From NCBI GenBank assembly GCA_934757155.1, contig CAKVLI010000001.1:248001-312000 (forward strand): a stretch of 64,000 bases of DNA, written 5' to 3'. Every line of letters starts with the position of its first letter. Positions within the stretch are counted from its first letter, which is position 1. Position numbers and translations under genes: made by a program. The notes beneath the pieces are model-generated. The model saw only the letters and a list, made by a program, of their open reading frames with translations, did no database searches and was not told the DNA's origin. Positions 7,001-15,085 of this stretch are shown here, piece after piece. The DNA comes from an uncultured Candidatus Melainabacteria bacterium (GTDB taxonomy: Bacteria; Cyanobacteriota; Vampirovibrionia; Gastranaerophilales; Gastranaerophilaceae).

Positions 7001-9376
7001 TTACGAACCAAATCCCGCAAAAATTCCGAGATTATAAACTATATACGCCACAAACCAAGCTATTGCGCACTGTAACAATACTACGACGACCGCGTAACGT
7101 CTGCCTAACTCTCTTCTGACAGTCGCAATCGCCGCAACACAAGGGGTGTACAACAAGCAAAATACCAAAAATACAAATGCTGTCAGATGATTGAACAGAG
7201 TCGGAAGTAAGTTTGTATTTCCACCTAACAAAACGCTTAAGGTACTTACAACACTTTCTTTTGCCATAAACCCTGTGATAAACGCGGTTGAAATTCTCCA
7301 ATCAGAAATGCCCAAAGGCTCAAACACAGGCACAAAGAAGTTGCCAAGAAGTGCAAGCAAGCTTTGTGAGGAATCGGTCACAAGATTGAGTCTTGAATCA
7401 AATGTTTGCAAGAACCAGATTATGATAGTTGCAACAAAAATTATCGTAAACGCTTTTGTTACAAAGTCTTTTGATTTTGAATATATTAATCTGTGCACAT
7501 TTTTAAATCCCGGAACTCTGTAGTTCGGAAGCTCCATTACAAACGGTACCGGCTCGCCTTTAAATACAAAGAATTTCATAACGAACGCAAACACAATTCC
7601 GGTCATAATTCCTATCAAATACAAACTCAAAATCACTTGCACCTGATTTTCGCTAAAGAATGCTGCAGTAAACAAAGCATAAATAGGGAGTTTTGCAGAA
7701 CAGCTCATAAACGGTGTCAGCAAAATCGTCATTTTTCTATCGCGCTCGGAAGGAAGAGTTCTTGTCGCCATAATCGCAGGAACAGAACACCCGAAACCGA
7801 TTAGCATAGGGACAAAACTTCTGCCTGAAAGTCCGATTTTACGAAGAAGTTTGTCCATAACAAACGCCACTCTTGCCATATAACCACTATCTTCCAGTAT
7901 TGACAAGAAGAAGAACAGTACAACAATTACCGGAAGGAAACTCAAAACACTTCCGACCCCTGCAAAAATACCGTCAATAATCAGCGAATGCACAACCGGA
8001 TTCAAACCGTAAGCAGTAAGCGCATTATCCGTAAAGGTTGTAATTGCATCAATTCCCATTTCCATTAAATCTGATAAAAACGAACCCAAAGGTCCGAAAG
8101 TCAAATAGAAAATAACCGCCATAATCGCTAAGAAGGCAAACATAGCCGTGTATTTACCTGTCAAAATCTTATCCGCCGCCGTGGTAATTCTGTAACCTAT
8201 TGTCTCACAAGGTTTTTGAACAAAATTATCACACAGTTTTTCGATAAATGTAAATCTCATATCCGCAAGAGCGGCTTCTTTATCAAGTCCTCGCTGAGTT
8301 TCCATTTCAGAAATTATGCTGTTACAGGTTTCAATCTCATTTTCATCCAGTTTCAACGCCTCAATTACAGGAGCATCACCTTCCGTAACCTTTGTTGCAG
8401 CAAATCTTACAGGGATTTCAGCCTCTTGTGCGTGGTCTTCAATCAAGTGAATAATCGAGTGAATACATCTGTGAACACAAGCTTCTTTTTCGATATTCGG
8501 GTTACAAAAATCCAATCTTCCCGGATGTTCTTTGTATCTGGCAACATTCACAGCGTGTTCAATCAATTCTTCCACACCTTCGTTTTTCGCTGCAGAAATA
8601 GGAATTACAGGAACACCGAGTGCAGCCTCTAAACCGTTTACGTCAATGCTTCCGTGACTTTCGGTAACTTCATCCATCATATTGAGTGCAATAACAAGCG
8701 GAACATCCAATTCAATTAATTGGAGAGTGAGAAGTAAGTTTCTTTCAATGTTTGTCGCATCAATAATATTAATAATTCCGTCCGGTTTTTCGTGCAGAAT
8801 AAAGTTTCTGGTAACAATTTCTTCACTGCTGTACGGTGAAAGTGAATAAATCCCCGGCAAATCCGTCAACGTAACATCAGGATGACCTTTGACAATTCCG
8901 TCAGTTCTCTCAACTGTAACTCCCGGAAAGTTGCCGACATGCCTGTTAGAACCGGTTAATTGGTTAAACAAAGTTGTTTTTCCTGAATTTTGGTTACCTG
9001 CAAGGGCAAGACGCAAATCGCCTTTTACAACGTCACCGGATTTAATAGTTGTATAGCCGACCTCTTCACCTATCATAGAGTGGTCAATGTCTTTGAACTC
9101 AACCACTTTAGCTTCGCGTTCATGCGCATCGTGAATAAAACTAACCTTAATCTTAGCCGCATCCCCTTTTCTCAGAGTCAATTCGTAACCGCGGACTCTA
9201 AGTTCCAAAGGGTCGCCCATAGGAGCGGTTTTGATAAGCGTAACTTCAACCCCCGGGGTCAAACCCATATCAAGTATATGTTTTCTTAAAGCCTTGTCCT
9301 CACAATCAATTGAGAGAATGTAAGCGTCCTTACCTTTTTCCAGTTTATCTAAAGTTATTTGTTGTTCATTTTCCAT
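7001..9376 (-). CDS. feoB: Ferrous iron transporter FeoB with fused FeoA domain
   Basis: A 791-aa inner-membrane Fe(II) transporter. Residues 1-80 are a FeoA-type SH3-like domain, normally a separate protein. A linker leads to the G domain with GNQNSGKTT (G1, about residue 125), DLPGIYS (G3), NMMDE (G4) and SAAK (G5). From about residue 405 there are 8 or more membrane segments with the paired Gate motifs, including FGCSVPAIMATR. The fusion keeps FeoA in fixed stoichiometry with FeoB. The ATG at 9376 has AAGGA 10 bases before it. FeoB takes up Fe(II), the form available without oxygen. Confidence 0.93.
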   Translation of the reverse strand: MENEQQITLDKLEKGKDAYILSIDCEDKALRKHILDMGLTPGVEVTLIKTAPMGDPLELRVRGYELTLRKGDAAKIKVSFIHDAHEREAKVVEFKDIDHSMIGEEVGYTTIKSGDVVKGDLRLALAGNQNSGKTTLFNQLTGSNRHVGNFPGVTVERTDGIVKGHPDVTLTDLPGIYSLSPYSSEEIVTRNFILHEKPDGIINIIDATNIERNLLLTLQLIELDVPLVIALNMMDEVTESHGSIDVNGLEAALGVPVIPISAAKNEGVEELIEHAVNVARYKEHPGRLDFCNPNIEKEACVHRCIHSIIHLIEDHAQEAEIPVRFAATKVTEGDAPVIEALKLDENEIETCNSIISEMETQRGLDKEAALADMRFTFIEKLCDNFVQKPCETIGYRITTAADKILTGKYTAMFAFLAIMAVIFYLTFGPLGSFLSDLMEMGIDAITTFTDNALTAYGLNPVVHSLIIDGIFAGVGSVLSFLPVIVVLFFFLSILEDSGYMARVAFVMDKLLRKIGLSGRSFVPMLIGFGCSVPAIMATRTLPSERDRKMTILLTPFMSCSAKLPIYALFTAAFFSENQVQVILSLYLIGIMTGIVFAFVMKFFVFKGEPVPFVMELPNYRVPGFKNVHRLIYSKSKDFVTKAFTIIFVATIIIWFLQTFDSRLNLVTDSSQSLLALLGNFFVPVFEPLGISDWRISTAFITGFMAKESVVSTLSVLLGGNTNLLPTLFNHLTAFVFLVFCLLYTPCVAAIATVRRELGRRYAVVVVLLQCAIAWFVAYIVYNLGIFAGFGS

Positions 9377-9430
9377 ATCAAAACCAATCCTTGCGGAGAA
9401 AATTATATCACAATAAAGCTTTAAAGTCAT

Positions 9431-9470
9431 AAAAAAAGTGGCGACGGATTTTTCAATCCGTCGCCACTTT
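9431..9470 (-). terminator. Strong rho-independent terminator of the 922-aa protein gene
   Basis: A near-perfect stem of about 14 bp (AGTGGCGACGGAT / ATCCGTCGCCACT) with a short loop and seven T on the minus strand, 12 bases after the stop codon. It separates this gene from feoB. Confidence 0.85.
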
Positions 9471-9482
9471 AACTAAATGCTT

Positions 9483-12251
9483 CTAAGCAACTTCGCCGTC
9501 TTTAACTTCGAACTTACCAAGTTCTTTGTTATATTCGTATTTAACGCCGTCTTTTGTTGCTGTCAATGAAGGGTAGCCGAATCCGGGATCCATTTGATAT
9601 CCTTCATTTTGAGAAACAAGGATTGCTTCTGCACGAACAGCCGCTTCGTTTGTTCTGTCTACTGCACGACCGTCAGTTGTGAAGTCACAAGCAACTGCTT
9701 CCGGATCATCAGGACTACAAGCTGAGAATTCCATGAATTCACGAGCTTCAGGGTCCCAGATGTGCATAAACAAGCCGTATGGCATTTCTTTTGTATATGC
9801 GCCCTTCAAATCGGTCGGTGTCAAGCCGAGTTGCTCAGCAGCTGCTTCAGGAGTTGTAGCTACTTCAGGTTCACCCTCAATGCCCATAATTTCGTTTCCG
9901 AGAGCATCGATTTGCTTGTCAAGGTCTTTCATGATGTCTTCATCAGTAACATACTCAGTCAAGTGTTCTTTCAAGCCGCTAACATCACCTTCGAATGGAC
10001 TTCCGTCTTCTTTAGTGAATGTATCAGTGCCGTCTTCACCTGTTTTTCTGTATACTACGTTACCGTCAGCATCAGTGAACATTGCGCCTTTTTCTTCGTC
10101 AACTGTAGGGAAGCCCTTCATTGCGCTCAAGCTTTCAGCGTCACCTTCAAATGCTGTTCCGTCTTCGTACAAGTAGCTTCTGTTGCCTTCTTCGTCAATT
10201 GTTTCTGACAAAATCTTGCCGTCTGCATCTTTGAACAACGGATTGCCGTCAGCATCTGTCATAGACTTGAGTGATGACTCGTCTACTTTAGATATTGTTT
10301 CAGATCTGCTTAACGCACCTGATATAAGGTCTGCAACAGATGTTTCCATATTGAATACTGCCATTTGTAATTTTTCTGTCTTAGTCAGCTCTTCACCGTT
10401 TTCAAGTTTTTCTTTAAGAGCTTCGTATTCTTTAGCAGTAATTCTGTATTTAGATTTGCCGTCCCATTCAAAGAATGATTTCAATTTTTCAAGCAACATA
10501 TCTTTCTTTTCTTGGGCAAGTGCTACAACATTATCTCTGAATTCCGCATCAATATCTACGTTGTGTGAATCATTGAATGAACCGTCGATTGTTGTATCGT
10601 GTGAATCATTGTTCGTATTGTTTGAATCATTAACACTTGAATCAGTATTAGTGTTGTTAGAATCCTTTACGCTTGAATCTGTGTAGTTGTTAGTTGTGTC
10701 ACCGGATGTTGACGTATTGCCTGAATTATTGCCATCACCCGTTGTGTTACCGTCTCCGGTTACGTTGCCGTCACCGTTAACTTCTTGGGCTTTTTGCATT
10801 TCTTCAATCTGTTTCTGTGCTTCTTCGAGTTGAGCCCTCAATTCTTTAACCAAATCAGACTCTTCTTCAGATTCGTCTGCAGCTTTTTCCTCAGTCAAAG
10901 ACTTAATCAATTCTTTCAATTCATTGATTTGACCTTGCAAAGCTGTGATAACAGGATTTTCTTCAGTTTCGTCAAGGGTTTCGTCTTTTTCAGGTTCTTT
11001 CAAAGCGTTACATGCATCAGCGGCTTTTTGCGCTTTTTCAGCAGCAGCCTTCGCGTCTTCCGCATCAGTTTTTGATTTATCAGTAGCTTCTTGTGCTTGC
11101 TTTGCAGCTTCAAGAGCAACTTTTGAATCCTCAATATCTTTTGCCATTTCTTGAAGTTTTGCGTTATCTTCTTCTACTTCTTTGGCAAGTTTTTCAGCTT
11201 CTTCTGCTGCTACAGTAGCTTTTTCTGATTTATCATTTGCTTCTTGAATAGCTTCTTCTTTTGTTTTCTGAGCTGTTTCGTATTCTTGAGTAGCAGTTTC
11301 TAATTCAGTAACAATTTCATCCAATGATTTTTGAGCTTCGTCACGTTTAGCTTCTGCATCTGCCAAAGCTTTTTGTTTTTCTTCAAGAGTTGCTTTCTTT
11401 TCTTCAAGAACAGCTTTCTTTTGTTCAAGAATTGCTTCTTTTTCTTTAAGAATTTCTTGTTTCTTGGCCAAGTCTTCTTTTGCTTCGGTTAATTCTTTTT
11501 CTGCAGCCTCAAATTCAGCTTGGCATCTGTCAAATTCTGCTTGCGCTTCCTCTAACTCTTTCTGTGCTTGTTGCATAGCTCTTTCAGCAGATTCCATAGC
11601 GGATTTAGCACTGCTTATTTCATAAGAACTTGCATCAGGATTGCTGGCAATACTATTGTATGCAGCAACAGCAGAGTTATATGCTGAAATTGCGCTGTCA
11701 TATGCGCCTTGTTTTTGGGTCAATACTTGTTGAGCAGCATCACGAGCAGCCAACTTGGTATTATAATCTGCTTGAGCTGTATTCACTCTTGTTTGTGCAG
11801 TATCAACATCAGCTTTTGCAGTATCAACTTCACTTTGAGCTGTATTTACTTCTTCTTGTGCTGTATCAACTTCACTCTGCGCAGTCTCTGCTTCTGTTTT
11901 TGCAGCATCAACTTTTGCTTGTTCAGCGTCAAGTTTTTCTTGCGCTTCAGTTTTTTTACCTTCTAATTCTTCCATTTTAGCTTGAGCTGTTTTAGCATCT
12001 TGATCCGCCTTTTCAGCCCTACCTTGTGCTTCTAAAGCTTCTTTCGCATAAGTTTGTGCATTTGATTTAGCTTCAGAAACCTTACCTGCTTTTGCAGTAA
12101 GTTCGTTGGTAGCATTTACTAAAGCTTTTTCAGCCTCGGTTAATTGCGCTTCAAGCTGCGCAACATCAACACCTTCAGCACCACCGGTTTTGTTTGTTTG
12201 AAAAAGTTTAATCAACCAATCGTTGCCGCCACCAATTCCATTGATACCCAT
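9483..12251 (-). CDS. Large coiled-coil protein with repeat modules
   Basis: A 922-aa protein of unknown function without a signal peptide. Its parts in order: a Gly-rich N-terminus (MGINGIGGGND); a very long Ala/Glu/Lys coiled coil at about residues 30-480, with near-repeats such as TAQSEVDTAQEEVNTAQSEV; a low-complexity Asn/Asp/Ser/Thr stretch at about 490-575 with GDGN and DSNN repeats; a helical part; and two copies of a module of about 45 residues opening with TDADGN and containing FEGD. The C-terminus is a small mixed domain with several Cys. The gene ends in a strong terminator. It looks like a surface or filamentous structural protein, but export is unproven. Confidence 0.7.
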   Translation of the reverse strand: MGINGIGGGNDWLIKLFQTNKTGGAEGVDVAQLEAQLTEAEKALVNATNELTAKAGKVSEAKSNAQTYAKEALEAQGRAEKADQDAKTAQAKMEELEGKKTEAQEKLDAEQAKVDAAKTEAETAQSEVDTAQEEVNTAQSEVDTAKADVDTAQTRVNTAQADYNTKLAARDAAQQVLTQKQGAYDSAISAYNSAVAAYNSIASNPDASSYEISSAKSAMESAERAMQQAQKELEEAQAEFDRCQAEFEAAEKELTEAKEDLAKKQEILKEKEAILEQKKAVLEEKKATLEEKQKALADAEAKRDEAQKSLDEIVTELETATQEYETAQKTKEEAIQEANDKSEKATVAAEEAEKLAKEVEEDNAKLQEMAKDIEDSKVALEAAKQAQEATDKSKTDAEDAKAAAEKAQKAADACNALKEPEKDETLDETEENPVITALQGQINELKELIKSLTEEKAADESEEESDLVKELRAQLEEAQKQIEEMQKAQEVNGDGNVTGDGNTTGDGNNSGNTSTSGDTTNNYTDSSVKDSNNTNTDSSVNDSNNTNNDSHDTTIDGSFNDSHNVDIDAEFRDNVVALAQEKKDMLLEKLKSFFEWDGKSKYRITAKEYEALKEKLENGEELTKTEKLQMAVFNMETSVADLISGALSRSETISKVDESSLKSMTDADGNPLFKDADGKILSETIDEEGNRSYLYEDGTAFEGDAESLSAMKGFPTVDEEKGAMFTDADGNVVYRKTGEDGTDTFTKEDGSPFEGDVSGLKEHLTEYVTDEDIMKDLDKQIDALGNEIMGIEGEPEVATTPEAAAEQLGLTPTDLKGAYTKEMPYGLFMHIWDPEAREFMEFSACSPDDPEAVACDFTTDGRAVDRTNEAAVRAEAILVSQNEGYQMDPGFGYPSLTATKDGVKYEYNKELGKFEVKDGEVA

Positions 12252-12317
12252 AAATTTTTCTCCTTTCGTTGTGTGTTTCTAAATATCGTCGCTCTTTGTT
12301 ACTTTCAAAAACAAAAA

Positions 12318-12360
12318 CGCCCGTAATTGAATCTATGTTTTATATAGATTTACGGGGGTT
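12318..12360 (-). terminator. Hairpin with T-rich tail
   Basis: CCCGTAAATCTAT pairs with ATAGATTCAATTACGGG on the minus strand, followed by GCGTTTTTGTTTTTG. It may terminate readthrough from the 12675 gene or lie in the leader of the 922-aa gene. Confidence 0.55.
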
Positions 12361-12674
12361 TAATATGTACTTATTTGTTATAAATCTCTCGGAAAATTAT
12401 TCTAAGGACTCTTCTTGTCATTCTTTCTCCTCAGTGTCATGATTTCATCGCAATTTTGTGTTTTTTATATATCTATTAACGGCATTTTTTTGTGAAACTT
12501 TAGAACAAGGTCGATTTTTGTTACAATTATTAACAAAGATTGACCCTGAAAAAAGGTTAAAAGATTGACCCAATGAGAAGTTTCAGAAAATGATACAAAT
12601 TTTAACAAACTACATCATTTAGACCATAGACCCACAACTGAGTTAACAGAACTTAACAAAAGAGAAAAACATGA
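12361..12674. other. Intergenic stretch without recognised gene
   Basis: AT-rich sequence between the 922-aa gene and the 12675 gene. The phrase GATTGACCC occurs twice around 12540-12570. I see no open reading frame, RNA gene or clear promoter. Confidence 0.4.
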
Positions 12675-13313
12675 TTACATGAATATTTCAGGACATTTAT
12701 CTCTGGTAATTTCTTCGTCCCCGATAAAAAGCCTGTCCTGAGGTGCAATTTTGATTTCTTTAAAGCTTCTTCTCAACTCCTCTAAAGAAGACACGTCTTT
12801 TTCCTCACCATAATATGTATGTTCTAAATAGTTAGTATTCACAAACCAAGTATCTTTATCCATAGAAAATTCCGCATTACTCTGTGCAGAACGATTCGTA
12901 TGCTCCCTGAATATTGATGGAGTAGTGGCCTTCTTGACTCTTTCCAAAGCCGCATCAAATACTTTGCCAGATATACCGTCATCCATCTCTTTAGAGCCGA
13001 TTAACAGAGCAGATTTACATTTTTCATTAAAAGATTGAATCAATTGTGTAAATTCGCTTTTAATTTTTTTCAATGTTGTTACGGAATCATAAAAATGGAA
13101 TCCCAAAACTCCACTGTCGTCCACAATTCCTCCGCCGGTGCAAGTTCTGATATCATGCGTCCATATATTGCGTGCTTTTATCATTGAATCCATCAACTTA
13201 TTAGGATTTTCTTTGCAGTAAAAATGTGTAGCGCCCCTACCTTCAAAAGCGTTTAGGGGTATAAATACGATTTTTGATTTAAAACTTGTATTGTTTACGG
13301 GGTTGATGTTCAT
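12675..13313 (-). CDS. Cys/His protein resembling CheD/CNF-type deamidases
   Basis: A 212-aa protein without a signal peptide. The block TCTGGGIVDDSGVLGFHFYD has a Cys followed 15 residues later by a His. That spacing and the Gly-rich turn recall the Cys-His site of the CheD/CNF1/BLF1 glutamine deamidase fold (CNF1 also has 15, CheD about 17). This is a motif-level similarity, not a confirmed family. The N-terminus MNINPVNNTSF shares the I-x-P-V theme with nearby island proteins. The ATG at 13313 has AGAAAGA before it; upstream starts overlap the promoter TATAAT at 13365-13370. It is divergent to the GNAT-like gene. Confidence 0.55.
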   Translation of the reverse strand: MNINPVNNTSFKSKIVFIPLNAFEGRGATHFYCKENPNKLMDSMIKARNIWTHDIRTCTGGGIVDDSGVLGFHFYDSVTTLKKIKSEFTQLIQSFNEKCKSALLIGSKEMDDGISGKVFDAALERVKKATTPSIFREHTNRSAQSNAEFSMDKDTWFVNTNYLEHTYYGEEKDVSSLEELRRSFKEIKIAPQDRLFIGDEEITRDKCPEIFM

Positions 13314-13364
13314 ATTCTTTCTAAAACCGCTAAAAAATTTTTTTGCTACTTTTACATTTTGATA

Positions 13365-13405
13365 CATTATAGGCAATTTTTGCAACAAAAAATACTTTAT
13401 ATAAT
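13365..13405. promoter_or_regulatory. Divergent promoter region
   Basis: TATAAT on the minus strand at 13365-13370 faces the deamidase-like gene, and TATAAT on the plus strand at 13400-13405 faces the GNAT-like gene. TTGCAA-type -35 elements for both lie in the shared stretch between, so the two genes are probably expressed together. Confidence 0.5.
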
Positions 13406-13431
13406 ATATGGGGAAACAATAGGATTTTTCT

Positions 13432-14121
13432 ATGGGATTAAAAGCAGGACTATCTTTATACACACGTTGCACCGAATACGCAAAAGCACTCGGTAAATCT
13501 CATATTCTCCAAACCGCTCCTCAGAAATTCAACCCCGAAGGGCTAAAAGTTTGCGCTGTCGATACTTTCACAAAAACAAGCTCTAGCGCATTGAATGTTA
13601 TTAAAAAAGAAGCACCAATAGCAAAAATGTCCGCTTATTATGACGGCGGACAAAGCTTGGTTCTCGGATATCTGCCGGACAATTATGTTACAAAAGAACA
13701 TATGTTCATAAAGGGAGGAACTTCTATCGCAAAAATAGGTCCTAAAAAAGGTCAACAAGTAACTACACCCGATAGATGGATAGAGTCCTCTATAATCCTA
13801 CCACATTATCATATAGGTTTGTTGCGGTCAGGTGGCGCAGGCTCCGGAACAAAAGCAGTACAAAGAGTTGTTGCAAAAAGTCTCGAAGACTCTAGAACCG
13901 CAGGAAGAGTAACACTTGATGCCTGCTGTATAGACGGAAAGACTTCTCCCGCAGGATTTTATTACAAATTGGGGTTCCGGTTCCAAAACCAAGATTTAAA
14001 TATAAAATTAGAAGAATGGCTCAAAAACGGCGGTAAACGCGAAAACTCCCCATTCATCACAGGAACAATGTTCCTGCCGAAAGAAAATATCGAACAGTGC
14101 CTGAAATACGGCAGGGGGTAA
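13432..14121 (+). CDS. GNAT-like acetyltransferase protein
   Basis: A 229-aa protein. GGAGSGTKAVQRVV (about residues 138-151) resembles the acetyl-CoA-binding motif A of GNAT enzymes, and SPAGFYYKLGF (about 177-187) matches the common motif B that ends in YxKLGF. A preceding strand-turn region with hydrophobic strands supports the fold. The substrate is unknown. The N-terminal 60 residues are not part of a typical GNAT domain. It has its own promoter and an AGGA ribosome-binding site, and is divergent to the deamidase-like gene. Its location in the island suggests a modifying enzyme rather than a housekeeping one, which is inference. Confidence 0.55.
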   Translation: MGLKAGLSLYTRCTEYAKALGKSHILQTAPQKFNPEGLKVCAVDTFTKTSSSALNVIKKEAPIAKMSAYYDGGQSLVLGYLPDNYVTKEHMFIKGGTSIAKIGPKKGQQVTTPDRWIESSIILPHYHIGLLRSGGAGSGTKAVQRVVAKSLEDSRTAGRVTLDACCIDGKTSPAGFYYKLGFRFQNQDLNIKLEEWLKNGGKRENSPFITGTMFLPKENIEQCLKYGRG

Positions 14122-14140
14122 AGGGGAATGGGGTCACAAC

Positions 14141-14437
14141 TTAAGGCTTACTAATCGCTTGTTTAATCCATTCCGGTAAATCAGAAGTACTTATATCCGC
14201 GGTAGTTTCATAAAACTTTCCCGTAGAAATCAAATACTCTTTGTATTTCTCGCATTCCTCAAATGACATTAATGCCATTTTAGATAAATCAACGTCATAA
14301 AATTTTATTTGCGAACCACTACCCTTTTGAAAAACTTCGTCATGCGCACTTACACTATTTGGAAGTTTTCTGGGCTTTAAACTCTTTTTTGAAGGGGCAA
14401 CAATTTTTGAAGATAATATTGGCTTAATATTTACCAC
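14141..14437 (-). CDS. Small PRKLPN-motif protein A
   Basis: A 98-aa protein, last of a four-gene operon behind the ADP-ribosyltransferase gene. It shares with its two upstream neighbours a core KPRKLPNSV, then a D/E-containing loop, GSG, a hydrophobic strand, DLSKMALMS and a helix ending LISTGKFYE. It has an extra C-terminal helix (DLPEWIKQAI). A GTG start at 14437 is chosen because GGGGAG lies 9 bases before it and because it gives the N-terminus VNIKPI, like its paralogues. No database family is recognised. It could be an immunity protein, a chaperone or a small effector. Confidence 0.6.
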   Translation of the reverse strand: MVNIKPILSSKIVAPSKKSLKPRKLPNSVSAHDEVFQKGSGSQIKFYDVDLSKMALMSFEECEKYKEYLISTGKFYETTADISTSDLPEWIKQAISKP

Positions 14438-14466
14438 TTTAAAAATCTCCCCAATCATAAAACAAA

Positions 14467-14730
14467 TCATTCATAATAACGACCTGCTTCTATTAATTTT
14501 TTCTTAAAGTCTAGTCGTTCTTTAACCGACATATCAGCCATTTGAGCCAAATCTTCAGCAAAAAATTTTACACGTCCTGAACCTGTTACCCCATACATTT
14601 CGTCAGCGGCACCAATGCAGTTTGGCAATTTTCGAGGAGTGATTTTGCCAGCCTTTTGGGCAATAGTCGCTATTCCCTTTTTCGTTTCATTTATAATTGT
14701 AGTATTTGCTGTCACTGGCACGATTTTCAT
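14467..14730 (-). CDS. Small PRKLPN-motif protein B
   Basis: An 87-aa protein, the shortest of the three paralogues. It has MKIVPV at the N-terminus, a Thr/Ile/Lys-rich linker, TPRKLPNCIGAADEMYG, GSG, then DLAQMADMSVKERLDFKKKL and a C-terminal GRYYE. The start is fixed by GGGAG 8 bases before the ATG. It lies 54 bases after protein C and 29 bases before protein A, in the same operon. Proteins A and B are closest to each other, sharing GSG and the D-L-x-x-M-A-x-M-S motif. Function unknown. Confidence 0.6.
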   Translation of the reverse strand: MKIVPVTANTTIINETKKGIATIAQKAGKITPRKLPNCIGAADEMYGVTGSGRVKFFAEDLAQMADMSVKERLDFKKKLIEAGRYYE

Positions 14731-14784
14731 AAATTACACTCCCACACTTTCATTCTAACATTATGCAAATTTTTGCCAATTGCA

Positions 14785-15081
14785 TTAGATTGTATAGTTA
14801 CCCGTTAAAATCAAATAGGCTTCGTAACATTTTCTTTCCGCATCATTCATCAATTTCATTTTTTCTTCATCTTCAATTGAATATTTGACCGTCGTTCTTT
14901 TTACTGGTTTAGAAGAGAAATAGTAATCTGAATCAATACCGACAGAATTTGGAAGTTTTCTAGGCTTAATTTTGTTTTCAGATGTTGTCGCTTTTCGAAC
15001 AACATTCTTAACAGATTTCTGTTTGCTGCCAGAGTTCTTAATTTTGGGGATTATCACAGGTTGAATTTTTTCAATATTCAT
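14785..15081 (-). CDS. Small PRKLPN-motif protein C
   Basis: A 98-aa protein starting MNIEKIQPVIIPKIKNSG, then a Lys-rich linker, KPRKLPNSVGIDSDYYF, a strand, EDEEKMKLMNDAERKCYEAY and the C-terminus LILTGNYTI. It aligns along its length with proteins A and B but lacks their GSG. Its ATG is 4 bases after the ADP-ribosyltransferase stop codon, and its AGGAG ribosome-binding site is made from the last codons of that gene, so the two are almost certainly translated together. This makes it the most likely direct partner of the enzyme. Confidence 0.62.
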   Translation of the reverse strand: MNIEKIQPVIIPKIKNSGSKQKSVKNVVRKATTSENKIKPRKLPNSVGIDSDYYFSSKPVKRTTVKYSIEDEEKMKLMNDAERKCYEAYLILTGNYTI

Positions 15082-15085
15082 ACAC

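Noticed and set aside
8216..8632. Open frame of 138 aa opposite feoB
   Set aside because: Antisense shadow of a strongly conserved gene; no known family or start signals.
9679..10686. Two open frames of 165 and 167 aa on the plus strand
   Set aside because: They lie opposite the 922-aa coiled-coil gene, are Ser/Phe-rich from the complementary repeats and have no ribosome-binding sites.
11630..11980. Open frame of 116 aa on the plus strand with Leu/Gln repeats
   Set aside because: It is the antisense shadow of the Ala/Glu coiled-coil repeats.
13314..13472. Longer N-terminus of the deamidase-like protein
   Set aside because: The upstream starts overlap the promoter TATAAT and even the divergent GNAT-like gene, and encode no recognisable sequence.
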